A DNA stretch of 37,163 nt from a bacterium (GTDB lineage: Bacteria; Desulfobacterota; S145-22), in contig JALTIG010000229.1 in assembly GCA_027004185.1 (NCBI GenBank), positions 1 to 37,163 of the forward strand, given 5' to 3'. The position numbers and the translations under genes were made by a program. The notes below the pieces were generated by a model, which saw nothing but the letters and a program-made list of their open reading frames with translations, made no database searches and was not told the origin of the DNA. Shown one piece after another: positions 1 to 9,182 of the stretch. The stretch's first letter is position 1, and each line of letters begins with the position of its first letter.

Positions 1-44
1 CTCCAATGTGAACCATTGAAATAAACTCGAATGTGAACCACTGA
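1..44. repeat. Two copies of a 19-nt direct repeat, period 25 nt
   Basis: CTCCAATGTGAACCATTGA (1-19) recurs as CTCGAATGTGAACCACTGA (26-44), 17 of 19 bases identical, with a 25-nt period. The array is cut by the left edge, so more copies may lie outside. Short repeats in tandem at a boundary resemble the multiple terminal repeats of IS21-family elements, but no transposase is visible, so that link is only a suggestion. Positions 45-77 hold nothing else I can name. Confidence 0.55.
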
Positions 45-77
45 GCCAACCTCTTTTTCTATATTCTTACATCTATT

Positions 78-1049
78 TCATTTCTTTTCCAGAACCTTTT
101 TGAAGACATCGATCGCCTTGCTAAACCTTTTTTGGTGGAAATAGATCAGGCCAATCTTTAGATTTACACTTACTTCCTCCTCTCCGGTTTTTCTCAATTC
201 CTTCAGCAGCCGGAGCGCCCGATCCATTTTATTCTCCTGGATATAGATCTGGCTCAGGTACCATTTCGCATCTTCATTCTGGGGGTCTATCCTTAGAAGA
301 TGAAGATAGATCTTCTCTGCCTTGGTATGCGCCTTCTGCCGCATGTAGAGGGTGGCAAGTGCCTCAAGAGCGGGGATAGAATCCGGTTGTCTCTTTAAGA
401 CCTTCTGGAGATGTTGTTCTGCCTTTTTCCAAAAATCGATCTGTAGGTAGATTCGGCCGAGGTAAAAATTTCCCATGATGGAATCGGGATGACGCTTAAG
501 AAGGGCCTTGAGGGTTTCGATGGCCTTTTCGTAGTTTTTCTGGTCTGCGTAGAGTGAGCTGAGAAAGAGATATGGCTTGGTCCTGTTCGGGGCCAGCTTT
601 AGAACCTCTTCGAAGGAAGAAGCGGATTCCTTCCACTGCCTATTGTCGTAATAGAGGTTACCGAGCAGCTCGTAAACCCCCGGATTGTCTGGATAGAGCT
701 CCCTCGCGATCTTGGCCTCGGCGATGGCCTCTGGCAGGCGACCCAGGCTCCAGAGGAGCTTCGCCACCTCCATATGGAGGGGGAGGGATGCGGGGTCAAA
801 CTGTATAGCTTTTCGATAGGCTTTCAGCGCACCGGTAGCGTCTCCGTTGAGCCATTTTGTTCGTGCAACCAGGTATGCATAGATGGCCTTTGGATCTGTC
901 GGTGCCTCTCGAAGGGTCACCTTCATGCGGTGGGTTACAATTACTCTTGGATGCGGGGTACAAGCTGCAAGCATCCCAAAGAGTATTAGGAACACGACCC
1001 AGTACAGCACCCGGGTGATATCTTCTTGAAAGGATTTGATCTCAAGCAT
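78..1049 (-). CDS. TPR-repeat lipoprotein
   Basis: This is a 323-residue protein with an N-terminal hydrophobic segment (about residues 14-29) ending in a lipobox, LAAC, with Cys30 as the likely lipidated residue. It is therefore probably anchored in a membrane facing the periplasm. From about residue 54 to the end it is built of roughly eight 34-residue tetratricopeptide repeats, seen as recurring A-Y/L-G and P-x-x-P-like helix-turn-helix units such as 'ELLGNLYYDNRQWKESASS'. TPR solenoids are protein-interaction scaffolds, and the partner cannot be told from sequence. It lies 19 bp after thrC on the same strand and is probably co-transcribed with it. The start is uncertain: an AAGGAG sequence lies about 14 nt upstream of the ATG, further than usual. 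No specific biological role is recognised. Confidence 0.85.
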   Translation of the reverse strand: MLEIKSFQEDITRVLYWVVFLILFGMLAACTPHPRVIVTHRMKVTLREAPTDPKAIYAYLVARTKWLNGDATGALKAYRKAIQFDPASLPLHMEVAKLLWSLGRLPEAIAEAKIARELYPDNPGVYELLGNLYYDNRQWKESASSFEEVLKLAPNRTKPYLFLSSLYADQKNYEKAIETLKALLKRHPDSIMGNFYLGRIYLQIDFWKKAEQHLQKVLKRQPDSIPALEALATLYMRQKAHTKAEKIYLHLLRIDPQNEDAKWYLSQIYIQENKMDRALRLLKELRKTGEEEVSVNLKIGLIYFHQKRFSKAIDVFKKVLEKK

Positions 1050-1068
1050 TGCGGAGGGGACACTCCTT

Positions 1069-2127
1069 TTAAAATCCCATGTAATCCAGGATGGGCCTCT
1101 TCTCAGGCGGAAAGGTCACGGGAGGTTTCGATTGCTTGATGGCATTGTCAGGATCCTTCAAGCCGTGACCTGTCAGGGTTGCCACCACGACCTCCCCATG
1201 GCCGAGTCCCATGGTATCCTTGTAACGAAGGATTCCTGCAATGCCCGCGGCGGAGGCCGGTTCACAGAAAATCCCCTCTGTTTCCCCCAGAAGTTTATAG
1301 GCCTCGAGGATCTCTCTATCCGAGACCATTTCGATCCCTCCCCCCGATTCATCCCGGGCGGCTTCCGCTGTTTTCCAGGAGGCGGGGTTGCCAATCCGGA
1401 TGGCCGTTGCCACGGTCTCCGGTTTCTCAATCGGGTATCCCCTGACAATGGGGGCTGCCCCCTCCGCCTGGAACCCCCACATCCGTGGCAGGCGCCTCGT
1501 TACGTTTCTTTCGTAATACTCTTTGTATCCCTTCCAGTAAGCAGTGATGTTTCCCGCGTTTCCCACGGGAAGGACATGTACATCCGGAGGAGCGCCTATG
1601 ACATCACAGATCTCAAAAGAGGCGGTTTTTTGCCCTTCGATCCGATAAGGATTGATGGAATTTACGAGGGTTACGGGGTAACTTTTTGAAATTTCCACCG
1701 CCAGTTTTAGGGCCTCGTCAAAATTCCCTTCCACCTGGATAACCTCGGCTCCATGCATCATCGCCTGGGAGAGTTTCCCCAGAGCGATTTTCCCCTCGGG
1801 AATCAACACGTAGGCCTTCAGGCCACTTTTGGCGGCGTATGCCGCGGCAGAGGCGGATGTATTTCCCGTTGAGGCGCAGATCACGGCTTTTGCCCCCTCT
1901 TCCACCGCCTTGGAGATAGCCAGGGTCATTCCACGGTCCTTAAAGGATCCTGTTGGGTTAACGCCCTCATATTTAAGGTAGAGATCGATCTTTACACCCA
2001 GGGCTTTTGTCAGGTTCTTGGCGGGAAGCAGCGGTGTATTCCCCTCCAGTAGGGTTACCACGTGCCTCTCCTCCTTCATGGGGAGATACTCCCAATAATG
2101 CCGAATCACGCCTTCCCAGTGCCTCAT
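1069..2127 (-). CDS. thrC: Threonine synthase
   Basis: It makes threonine from O-phosphohomoserine with pyridoxal phosphate in the cytoplasm. At 352 residues it is of the compact type, without the long N-terminal extension of the E. coli/yeast form. The PLP lysine is Lys63 in NPTGSFKDRGM. Further fold-type II signatures are CASTGNTSASAAAYAAKSG, which binds the substrate phosphate, and the PVGNAGNITAYWKGYKEY glycine-rich region near residue 190. An AAGGGA run precedes the ATG. It lies 15 bp downstream of the homoserine dehydrogenase gene, so consecutive steps (homoserine formation, then threonine synthesis) share an operon; homoserine kinase is not in the window. Confidence 0.96.
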   Translation of the reverse strand: MRHWEGVIRHYWEYLPMKEERHVVTLLEGNTPLLPAKNLTKALGVKIDLYLKYEGVNPTGSFKDRGMTLAISKAVEEGAKAVICASTGNTSASAAAYAAKSGLKAYVLIPEGKIALGKLSQAMMHGAEVIQVEGNFDEALKLAVEISKSYPVTLVNSINPYRIEGQKTASFEICDVIGAPPDVHVLPVGNAGNITAYWKGYKEYYERNVTRRLPRMWGFQAEGAAPIVRGYPIEKPETVATAIRIGNPASWKTAEAARDESGGGIEMVSDREILEAYKLLGETEGIFCEPASAAGIAGILRYKDTMGLGHGEVVVATLTGHGLKDPDNAIKQSKPPVTFPPEKRPILDYMGF

Positions 2128-2142
2128 TCCCTTCTTCCCTTC

Positions 2143-3453
2143 TTATTTCAGATCCTGCTCGATATGTAGAGCAAGGGTTGGTTTCATGACCACATCCAAC
2201 TGATCGATGATCTTCAAAGCCGCATCGACCTGTCGCCAGGTTGTATCATGCGTGACCATGACAATGGCCACCGGCTCTTCCCCTTTCCCCTTCTGAATCA
2301 CGGAGGAGAGGCTGATACCGTTCTCCCCCAGGATCCCGGAGATCTTGGACAAAACCCCTGGCCGATCGACCGTCATCATCCGCAGGTAAAATGCCCCTTT
2401 GACCTCACTGGCATCCTGGATAATAGCCTCCCGAAACGCAGGAGGGGGATATCCCAGAGGGGGAAGGTTATACGTACATCCCTGGGACAACTGGCGGGCA
2501 ATGGAGATGATGTCGCTTACGACGGCGCTTCCCGTAGGGAACATCCCCGCCCCTTTCCCATAGTAAAGGGTGCTTCCCACAAAGTCTCCGATCACATGGA
2601 TCGCGTTGTACACCCCTTTAACCTTTGCCAGCAGGTGGTGTTCCGGGATCATCACGGGATGGACCCGTATCTCCAGCTCCCCGTCCTGCCAGCGACCCAC
2701 GGCGAGAAGCTTGATGACCAGCCCCAGTGCGTGCGCATACCTTACATCGAGTTGGCTAATGGATCGGATCCCCTTCACAGGGATGGCGTCAAAGGGAACG
2801 CGAACCCCGAAGGCAAGGGTGCTCAGGATGGCGATCTTGTGAGCTGTGTCGATCCCATCCACGTCATAGCTGGGATCGGCTTCCGCGTACCCCTTGGCTT
2901 GGGCCTCTGAAAGGGCCTCTTCGAAGTCCATCTCCGCCTCATCCATCCGGGTCAGGATATAGTTTGCCGTCCCGTTCAGGATGCCATGAATAGACTGGAA
3001 TTGATTGGCGCAAAGCCCTTCCCGAACGCTTCTCAGGATGGGAATCCCCCCTCCCACACTTGCCTCAAACGCGATATTCGTCCCGTTTTCATCCGCTGTT
3101 TCAAACAGTTCCCACCCCCGGGTAGCCAACAAGGCCTTGTTTGCCGTGACGACATACTTCCCATGCCTGAGTGACTCCTTGATAAAGCGTGCCGCTGGCT
3201 CGTAGCCACCGATAAGCTCTACCATAATATCCACGTCAGGGTCATGGATCACTTCCTCCGCATCCCGGGTTAGAACAGCAGGGTCCACGGGGATCCCGCG
3301 GTCTGTTTCTATGTCAAGATCCGCGATCTTACGAATGTCCAGATACAGGTTCGTCCTCTCATGGATTAACTCCCGATTTTCCTGCAAGATCTTTACCGTG
3401 CCTGCCCCGACCGTTCCGAAACCTATGATCCCGATACCTACATGATCCTTCAC
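2143..3453 (-). CDS. hom: Homoserine dehydrogenase
   Basis: It reduces aspartate semialdehyde to homoserine, the branch point to threonine and methionine. The 436 residues comprise an N-terminal Rossmann domain (GFGTVGAGTVKILQ, about residues 11-24), the central catalytic domain (TANKALLATRG; EASVGGGIPILRSVREGL; DPSYDVDGIDTAHKIAIL with the conserved acidic and lysine residues) and a C-terminal ACT domain (about residues 355-430, TVDRPGVLSKISGILGENG), the usual site of allosteric inhibition by threonine. This is the monofunctional form without a fused aspartokinase. The start is a GTG with a GGGG-containing ribosome site about 5 nt before it, 9 bp after the aminotransferase stop. Confidence 0.96.
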   Translation of the reverse strand: MKDHVGIGIIGFGTVGAGTVKILQENRELIHERTNLYLDIRKIADLDIETDRGIPVDPAVLTRDAEEVIHDPDVDIMVELIGGYEPAARFIKESLRHGKYVVTANKALLATRGWELFETADENGTNIAFEASVGGGIPILRSVREGLCANQFQSIHGILNGTANYILTRMDEAEMDFEEALSEAQAKGYAEADPSYDVDGIDTAHKIAILSTLAFGVRVPFDAIPVKGIRSISQLDVRYAHALGLVIKLLAVGRWQDGELEIRVHPVMIPEHHLLAKVKGVYNAIHVIGDFVGSTLYYGKGAGMFPTGSAVVSDIISIARQLSQGCTYNLPPLGYPPPAFREAIIQDASEVKGAFYLRMMTVDRPGVLSKISGILGENGISLSSVIQKGKGEEPVAIVMVTHDTTWRQVDAALKIIDQLDVVMKPTLALHIEQDLK

Positions 3454-3462
3454 CTGTTCCCC

Positions 3463-4629
3463 CTATAAGATGGCGCGAATCCCACGGATTGCCTGTTTGA
3501 TTCTCTGTTCATTTTCCACAAGGGCAAAACGGACATACCCCTCCCCTTCCTCCCCGAAGCCAATCCCGGGTGACACGGCCACTTTGGCCTTTTCAATCAG
3601 CATCTTGGAAAATTCCAGGGAGCCCATTGCTCGATACGGTTCCGGGATCCTTGCCCAGACAAACATGGTAGCCCTCGGTTTTTCGATATCCCAACCAACG
3701 CGATTCAGCCCCTCGACCAGGGTGTCCCGGCGCCTTCGATAGGTTTCAGCGATCTCGGCCACGCAGGATTGGTCCTCGTTTAACGCGATGATGGAGGCGA
3801 TCTGGATCGGCTGGAAGATCCCGTAATCGAAGTAGCTCTTGAGCTTTTTTAAGGCGCCGATGATATCCCGGTTTCCCACGGCAAATCCCACGCGCCATCC
3901 CGGCATGCTATAGCTCTTAGAGAGGGTATAAAACTCGACCCCCACCTCCTTCGCACCGGGGACGGACATCATGCTGGGTGGCTGGTATCCATCAAAGCCC
4001 AGATCGGCATAGGCAAAGTCGTGCACCACCATCAGGTCATGGGCCTTGGCAAAACCCACGAGGTTTTCAAAAAAGGCCCTGTCCACGGTTCGGGTGGTTG
4101 GGTTATGGGGGAAACTGACGATGACCATCTTCGGCTGGGGCCACATGTGCCTGGCTGCGCTGGCCAGACGTTCGAAGAAATCCCCCTCCCCTTCCATGGG
4201 GACACTCCGTAGATCCGCTCCCGCCATCACCACCGAGTAGATATGGATGGGATAGGTGGGGGTCGGAACGAAGACCACCTCTCCCGTTCCCAAGGTTGCC
4301 AGGGCCAGGTGAGCCAATCCCTCCTTCGAGCCAATGGTTACGATGGCCTCCTCTTCTGGGTCGATGGTGACCCCATACCGCCGCTTGTACCAGTTTGCGA
4401 TGGCAAGCCGTAGTTTGTAGATGCCACGTGATACCGAGTAGCGGTGATTTCTCGGGTTCTGAGCCGCCTCGATGAGCTTGTCCACGATATGTTTGGGGGT
4501 AGGTATGTCCGGGTTTCCCATGCCCAGGTCGATAATATCCTCGCCCCGGCGGCGTGCTGCCATCTTCAGGTCATTGACGATGTTGAAGACATAGGGGGGC
4601 AGCCGTTTGATTCGGTGAAATTCCCTCAT
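3463..4629 (-). CDS. alaC: Class I/II PLP aminotransferase, AlaC-like
   Basis: This is a fold-type I aminotransferase of about 388 residues. The PLP lysine is in [20 protein letters not shown]. Also present are [12 protein letters not shown] near the N-terminus, the [11 protein letters not shown] aspartate-aminotransferase-like loop, and the substrate-carboxylate arginine in [16 protein letters not shown] near the C-terminus. The family is usually annotated as glutamate-pyruvate aminotransferase AlaC, or as a broad aspartate/LL-diaminopimelate-type enzyme; substrate choice cannot be fixed here. I chose the second in-frame ATG (4629) because GAGGG lies 6 nt before it, whereas it abuts the first ATG at 4635. 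It leads the alaC-hom-thrC operon, consistent with aspartate-family amino-acid synthesis. Confidence 0.88.
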   Translation of the reverse strand: MREFHRIKRLPPYVFNIVNDLKMAARRRGEDIIDLGMGNPDIPTPKHIVDKLIEAAQNPRNHRYSVSRGIYKLRLAIANWYKRRYGVTIDPEEEAIVTIGSKEGLAHLALATLGTGEVVFVPTPTYPIHIYSVVMAGADLRSVPMEGEGDFFERLASAARHMWPQPKMVIVSFPHNPTTRTVDRAFFENLVGFAKAHDLMVVHDFAYADLGFDGYQPPSMMSVPGAKEVGVEFYTLSKSYSMPGWRVGFAVGNRDIIGALKKLKSYFDYGIFQPIQIASIIALNEDQSCVAEIAETYRRRRDTLVEGLNRVGWDIEKPRATMFVWARIPEPYRAMGSLEFSKMLIEKAKVAVSPGIGFGEEGEGYVRFALVENEQRIKQAIRGIRAIL

Positions 4630-4722
4630 AAACATCCCTCACAAGGTTCCATAGTTTAATATCCATTCTTAACATACCCCCATCCTGTTTTCAATAAAAC
4701 CTTTTCAATTCGGGTGGGTTTC

Positions 4723-6909
4723 ATGTATAGTGAAGGCATGGAGAAACCGGGATATCCCTTAAACCCTCAGCAGCTCCAAGCGGTCACCTACACGGAGGGG
4801 CCTTTGATGATCTTCGCCGGTGCGGGGAGTGGGAAGACACGTACCCTGACCTATCGATTTGCCTATCTCATCCAGAGCCAACGTGCCCATCCCACTCAGA
4901 TCCTTGCTGTTACCTTCACAAACAAGGCCGCGAGGGAGATGCGGGAAAGGATCGGCAGGATCACCCGCATTCGGCCGCAGGGCCTTTTCATCTCTACCTT
5001 TCACGCCTTCTGCCTATGGATGCTGCGGACCTACGGGAAAGAGATAGGGCTTGATCCGAGGTTCGCCATCCTGGACGATTCCGACCAGAAACGCCTGATG
5101 GGGACCCTCTTTAAGGAGCTGCAGATCAATTCACGGGTGCTTACCCCCCGGCGGGTACTCTGGGAAATTCAGCATGCCAAGGCCCATGGGATATCCTCCC
5201 AAGCCTACACGCCTTCCGGTCCCTACGACCTTATTGGGAAACGGGTGGCGGAGATCTATGAGATCTACGAGAAACGTATGAAGACATTGAACGCACTGGA
5301 TTTCTCGGACCTGCTCCTGTATGCCTATCGCCTAATGTCATCGTCGGGAGAGGTTCTCACACGCTTACGAGAGGCCCTTCCGTACGTCATGGTGGATGAA
5401 TACCAAGACACAAACTTCATCCAGTACCAGATAGTACGACTCCTCACGTGGGAGCACCGGAACCTCTGTGTAGTGGGGGATGATGACCAGTCTATCTATT
5501 CCTGGCGGGGGGCCAACAAGGAGAATATCCGTCTGTTTCACCAGGATTTTCCAGAGGCAACGGTCATCAAGCTGGAGCAGAACTATCGATCAACAAAGAC
5601 CATTCTGAAATGCGCCTCGCACCTGATTCGGCATAACAGCTCGAGAACGGAAAAAACGCTCTGGACGAAAAATGATACCGGCGATCCGGTCATCCTCTGC
5701 CGAGCGGATAGTGAGGAGGGGGAGGCGAAATGGGTGATCCAGACCATTCAATCGCTCCATACGGAGGGCCATCGCTGGCAGGATTTTGCCATCTTTTATC
5801 GAACCAACGCCCAGTCGCGGGTGCTGGAGGAACAACTGATACACCAGGGCATCCCGTACCAAATCTTTGGGGGGTTTCGGTTCTATGATCGCAAGGAGAT
5901 CAAGGATATCCTGGCCTATCTCCGTTGTCTCATCAATCCACAGGATGAGCTCTCCCTCCGTCGGGCCATCTCTGCCCCTTCCCGGGGGATCGGGAAAGGC
6001 ACCCTCGATCAGGTTAAGGTCTATGCACTGGACAGGGGACTCCCCTACCTGGAGGCTATGGGTAAGATCTGCGAGGAACCCGATTTCCGCATGAAAAAAC
6101 GGATGCGCCCCTTTTATGATTGGCTGATAAAGCTCCGCTCAGAGGTGCGCCGGGAGCCCCCTTCCACCCTCCTTTTGAAGATCGTGGAGGAGTCAGGATA
6201 CCTTGCCCCCTATCGGGGAAGCGGGGATCCTCATGCCCAGTCGATCGTGGAAAACGTGGAGGAACTGATCTCTGCGATGGAAAGCTACGAACAGGAAACG
6301 GAAAGGCCTACCATTGAGGATTTTCTGGATCACGTGACCCTTATGACCGATACAGATACCCTGAATGAATCCGCCGGTCGGGTTACCCTCATGACCCTCC
6401 ATAGCGCCAAGGGGTTAGAGTTCCCCGTTGTCTTTATCACGGGGCTTGAGGAGGGCCTCTTTCCCCATGAACGGAGCCTGCTCGATGAGGGAAAGGTAGA
6501 TGAGGAGCGTCGACTCTTTTACGTGGGGATCACCCGGAGTTGTCGACGCCTCTTACTCAGTTACTCCGAGCAGCGATACCAGTTCGGGAAAACGGCTCTC
6601 CGGATGCCCTCGAGGTTTCTCAGGGAACTTCCCGTTGACGCCGTGGTCCTTGCAAACGAAAGGCCCTCCGCTCCCACTTTCCCTCCTCACCTGGCCTCTC
6701 CCGAGGGAAAAGGGGCATCCTGGCCCTCGCCTTCCGGGCAAGGGCCAGGGGAGTATCAGGTCGGGCAACAGGTGAGGCATCCCATCTTTGGGAGAGGGAC
6801 AATCCGGGTAAAAGAGGTCAACGATCGAAACCCCAAGCTGCTGATCCATTTTGAGGGGGTGGGCCTAAAACTCATCTATCCCAGGTTTGTGGAACTTGAA
6901 ATCGTATGA
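4723..6909 (+). CDS. pcrA: UvrD/PcrA-type 3'-5' DNA helicase
   Basis: This superfamily 1A helicase unwinds DNA in nucleotide-excision and mismatch repair and in replication restart. The motifs are in order: Q-motif LNPQQLQAV, Walker A GAGSGKTRTLTYR, motif Ia TFTNKAAREMRER, motif Ib STFHAF, Walker B VDEYQDTN, motif III GDDDQSIYSWRGA, motif IV QNYRST, motif V MTLHSAKGLEFPVVF and motif VI EERRLFYVGITRS. The tail ends in a PcrA-like Tudor domain (YQVGQQVRHPIFGRG to the stop), which in this family contacts RNA polymerase. Starts at GTG 4714, ATG 4723 and ATG 4738 are all possible. I prefer 4723, which has GGGTGG 5 nt upstream. It is divergent from the amino-acid operon, with about 90 bp between them. 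Confidence 0.94.
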   Translation: MYSEGMEKPGYPLNPQQLQAVTYTEGPLMIFAGAGSGKTRTLTYRFAYLIQSQRAHPTQILAVTFTNKAAREMRERIGRITRIRPQGLFISTFHAFCLWMLRTYGKEIGLDPRFAILDDSDQKRLMGTLFKELQINSRVLTPRRVLWEIQHAKAHGISSQAYTPSGPYDLIGKRVAEIYEIYEKRMKTLNALDFSDLLLYAYRLMSSSGEVLTRLREALPYVMVDEYQDTNFIQYQIVRLLTWEHRNLCVVGDDDQSIYSWRGANKENIRLFHQDFPEATVIKLEQNYRSTKTILKCASHLIRHNSSRTEKTLWTKNDTGDPVILCRADSEEGEAKWVIQTIQSLHTEGHRWQDFAIFYRTNAQSRVLEEQLIHQGIPYQIFGGFRFYDRKEIKDILAYLRCLINPQDELSLRRAISAPSRGIGKGTLDQVKVYALDRGLPYLEAMGKICEEPDFRMKKRMRPFYDWLIKLRSEVRREPPSTLLLKIVEESGYLAPYRGSGDPHAQSIVENVEELISAMESYEQETERPTIEDFLDHVTLMTDTDTLNESAGRVTLMTLHSAKGLEFPVVFITGLEEGLFPHERSLLDEGKVDEERRLFYVGITRSCRRLLLSYSEQRYQFGKTALRMPSRFLRELPVDAVVLANERPSAPTFPPHLASPEGKGASWPSPSGQGPGEYQVGQQVRHPIFGRGTIRVKEVNDRNPKLLIHFEGVGLKLIYPRFVELEIV

Positions 6910-6978
6910 GATCTTGTGGTTCAGGACCAAGGGCATAGAGAGAGGAGTAGAAATATAAAAGCGATAGGGAGGAGTCAG

Positions 6979-7635
6979 ATGACGGACGAGAGGCAGTACA
7001 TCATCGATGACATGACCATCAAGGAATCGTGGCGGCTGTTCAAGATTATGGCCGAGTTTGTGGATGGGTTTGAAAAGCTGGGGGATCTTTATCCCGCAAT
7101 CGCCATCTTCGGATCGGCGCGCATGAAATCCACCGATCCCATCTATACGAAAGCGGAAACCATCGCCCGCCTTCTCGCAAGAAAGGGGTATAACATCATT
7201 ACGGGGGGAGGGCCAGGAATCATGGAGGCAGCCAACAAGGGGGGTGCAGAGGGAGGCACCCACTCCATCGGCCTGAACATCGAGCTTCCCTTTGAGCAGA
7301 GGCCTAACGAGTTTGCCGATGTTCAGATGAGCTTTCAGTATTTCTTTGTCCGCAAGGTCATGCTGATCAAGTATTCCGTTGCCTATATCATCATGCCGGG
7401 TGGGTTCGGAACCCTAGATGAGATGTATGAGGCCGTTACCCTGATCCAGACGAAAAAGATCCGGCCCTTCCCTGTCATCCTCGTAGAGAGTGACTATTGG
7501 CGGGGGATGATCGACTGGATCAAGGGAGAGATGATCCCAAGGGGGATCGTTACCCCTGAAGATCTGGATATTATGCAGGTGATTGATGACCCGGAGGAGA
7601 TTGTCCACACGATTCAGCGGATCGTGTTGATTTGA
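6979..7635 (+). CDS. LOG-family protein (TIGR00730-type Rossmann protein)
   Basis: This is a 218-residue Rossmann-like protein with the two family hallmarks, GGGPGIMEAANKGG and PGGFGTLDEMYEAV. In LOG (LONELY GUY) enzymes these bind the nucleotide and hydrolyse the ribose-5'-phosphate from (cytokinin) nucleoside monophosphates. Many bacterial members act as AMP/nucleotide 5'-monophosphate nucleosidases or remain uncharacterised. The start at 6979 is supported by GGGAGGAG about 6 nt upstream; the frame stays open further upstream to a GTG at 6916, but without a good ribosome site. It follows the helicase by 69 bp and may be transcribed with it. Confidence 0.88.
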   Translation: MTDERQYIIDDMTIKESWRLFKIMAEFVDGFEKLGDLYPAIAIFGSARMKSTDPIYTKAETIARLLARKGYNIITGGGPGIMEAANKGGAEGGTHSIGLNIELPFEQRPNEFADVQMSFQYFFVRKVMLIKYSVAYIIMPGGFGTLDEMYEAVTLIQTKKIRPFPVILVESDYWRGMIDWIKGEMIPRGIVTPEDLDIMQVIDDPEEIVHTIQRIVLI

Positions 7636-7692
7636 GGGCATGGCAGAGGCATAACATTAAAAAATTTTCATTAAAAAAATCTAATTTTTCTC

Positions 7693-7721
7693 TTGACAAA
7701 CGGAAAAACGGGGGTTATAGT
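7693..7721 (+). promoter_or_regulatory. Sigma-70-type promoter of the outer-membrane protein gene
   Basis: A consensus -35 TTGACA (7693-7698) and a -10 TATAGT (7716-7721) are 17 bp apart. The 30 bp just upstream (7658-7690) are almost entirely A/T with A- and T-runs, as in an UP element. The predicted transcription start is near 7728, giving a leader of about 120 nt. This is among the strongest-looking promoters in the window and fits an abundant envelope protein. Confidence 0.75.
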
Positions 7722-7728
7722 GTCTTTT

Positions 7729-7850
7729 GGAAGGGGGGAACCCCTTCTAAAAAAGGGAAAGGAGGTGAAGAAGGAGGTTTTAGGCAGTTTTTGGGTAAGG
7801 TAAAGGATGCAAGGAGAAACAGGAACAACCAAAAACAGAAGGAGTAACCT
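7729..7850 (+). promoter_or_regulatory. Purine-rich mRNA leader with a 5' hairpin and repeated ribosome-site-like motifs
   Basis: The predicted leader opens with a hairpin, AAGGGG (7731-7736), loop GGAA (a GNRA tetraloop), CCCCTT (7741-7746). It continues with several Shine-Dalgarno-like runs: AAAGGAGGTGA near 7758, AGAAGGAGG near 7770, CAAGGAGA near 7810 and the functional AGAAGGAG near 7837. Only the last is correctly spaced for the barrel gene. A 5' stem-loop with unoccupied ribosome-binding-like sites could stabilise the message, but the function is inferred. Confidence 0.45.
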
Positions 7851-7854
7851 ATGA
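7807..7854 (+). CDS. Possible 15-residue leader peptide overlapping the barrel gene start
   Basis: An ATG at 7807 opens a 15-codon frame (MQGETGTTKNRRSNL) whose TGA overlaps the ATG of the barrel gene as ATGA. This is the geometry of translational coupling. The upstream AAGGTAAAGG is close to the ATG and imperfect, so translation is doubtful. Such a short frame can arise by chance. Confidence 0.2.
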   Translation: MQGETGTTKNRRSNL

Positions 7855-9158
7855 AGAAATTTGTTTTATTAGGTGCGGTGGTGGCATTGGTGTTTGGCAT
7901 GGCGTTTGTGACACTGCCCAGTGTGGCGCAGGCCAAGGTGAGCCAGCCGGTGATAACCACGGGGGGTGCCAAAAAGTTCGTCTTCTACGGCTATGTCAAG
8001 TTCCGGATGAACTATGAAGACAAGGCTGCCTCGGTGGCCGGTGGCTTTTATGATGGTAGGCGTGTTCCGTACGATGATACAACGGCAGGCGAAAATGACC
8101 GGATCAATTTCAATGCCCGCCAGACCCGTTTCGGATTCAAGGCATTCGGGGATTCCTTTGATGGGTGGAAGACCGCTGGTCGGATGGAATTTGACATGTA
8201 CGGCGGTGGGCACAACCACCACAGCGAGGTACCTCGGATGCGGATCGGCGAGATCTACCTGATCAAAGGGAACACCCGAATCACAATAGGGAAAGGTTGG
8301 GCCATGTTCGGAACCCGTCATGCCCCGATGGTTGAAAACTTTGGTTCCATCGTTGGGGATGGATTCCGGAGGGCTGAACGAATCGATATCGCCCAGAAGT
8401 TCCCCAGCGGAGAGAATACCTTTGGAGCCGAGTTGATGATCATGACGTATGACGATAACGTCGTCAATGAATTCAACAGTGAAAAGGGGAAAACGTACAA
8501 ATATGATTTCAACACGGAATGGTTGGGTTTCCCCTATACGAGCGTCGAGCTCTCCTTAGTGAGCAAGGCCCTCGGTTACGCCGGTGGCAAACCCCTCGGT
8601 TTGTGGTTACAGGGGATCTATGGTAACATGAAGGCACCGGACATCTATGAAAACGGTAAAAAGATACACACCCCCGACGACAGCTATAATGTCTATGGTG
8701 TCGAGTTAGATTACTACGTGCCGATCATCTCCTCGAAGGATCGCGGCCAGAAGGCCGGGAACCTGGCCCTGTCCGGGAAGGGCTGGTACGGCCAGGCCCT
8801 TGGGAACGCCGATCTGCTGTGCAACATGTACACGGTGGTCCAAAAACCTAATGGAGGCAGCTTGAACGAAGTGAAAGGGTACGGCGGATGGGTTGGTCTC
8901 TCCTACTGGATCACGAATACGGTCTGGATGGATGTCTATGGCGGTTACGAAGGGATCGATACCAAGCATTACTATCCCGGTAGTATGGTTGAAGACAACT
9001 ACGAGATCACGGGCAACATCTGGTGGAGACCGGCCAGAAGCATTATGTTCGGCCTCGAGTACGCCTGGATAGATAACGAGTTCTACAAGTATGACGCGAA
9101 TCACAATGACAACGCGAAACTGAATTCCATTGCCTTTGTTGCCTACTACTTCTTCTAA
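7851..9158 (+). CDS. Outer-membrane beta-barrel (porin-like) protein
   Basis: The 435 residues start with a textbook Sec signal peptide: MKK, a hydrophobic core to about residue 22, then AQA before a predicted cut after residue 28. The mature part has alternating hydrophobic and polar beta-strands rich in Tyr, Gly and Trp (for example FYGYVKFRMNYED, RINFNARQTRFGFKAFG, YGGWVGLSYWITNTVWMDV). It ends in aromatic residues, AYYFF, the typical C-terminal signal for BamA-dependent outer-membrane insertion. I do not recognise a named porin family, and the substrate is unknown. It has its own strong promoter, a leader, an AGAAGGAG ribosome site 6 nt before the ATG and its own terminator, so it is a single-gene unit that is probably highly expressed. 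Confidence 0.85.
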   Translation: MKKFVLLGAVVALVFGMAFVTLPSVAQAKVSQPVITTGGAKKFVFYGYVKFRMNYEDKAASVAGGFYDGRRVPYDDTTAGENDRINFNARQTRFGFKAFGDSFDGWKTAGRMEFDMYGGGHNHHSEVPRMRIGEIYLIKGNTRITIGKGWAMFGTRHAPMVENFGSIVGDGFRRAERIDIAQKFPSGENTFGAELMIMTYDDNVVNEFNSEKGKTYKYDFNTEWLGFPYTSVELSLVSKALGYAGGKPLGLWLQGIYGNMKAPDIYENGKKIHTPDDSYNVYGVELDYYVPIISSKDRGQKAGNLALSGKGWYGQALGNADLLCNMYTVVQKPNGGSLNEVKGYGGWVGLSYWITNTVWMDVYGGYEGIDTKHYYPGSMVEDNYEITGNIWWRPARSIMFGLEYAWIDNEFYKYDANHNDNAKLNSIAFVAYYFF

Positions 9159-9182
9159 GATCCGACGAGAAGGGGAAACCTG

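Noticed and set aside
7632-7847. A 71-codon lysine-rich frame before the porin gene
   Set aside because: It spans the -35/-10 promoter and the leader. The start lies before the transcription start, so it cannot be translated from that message.
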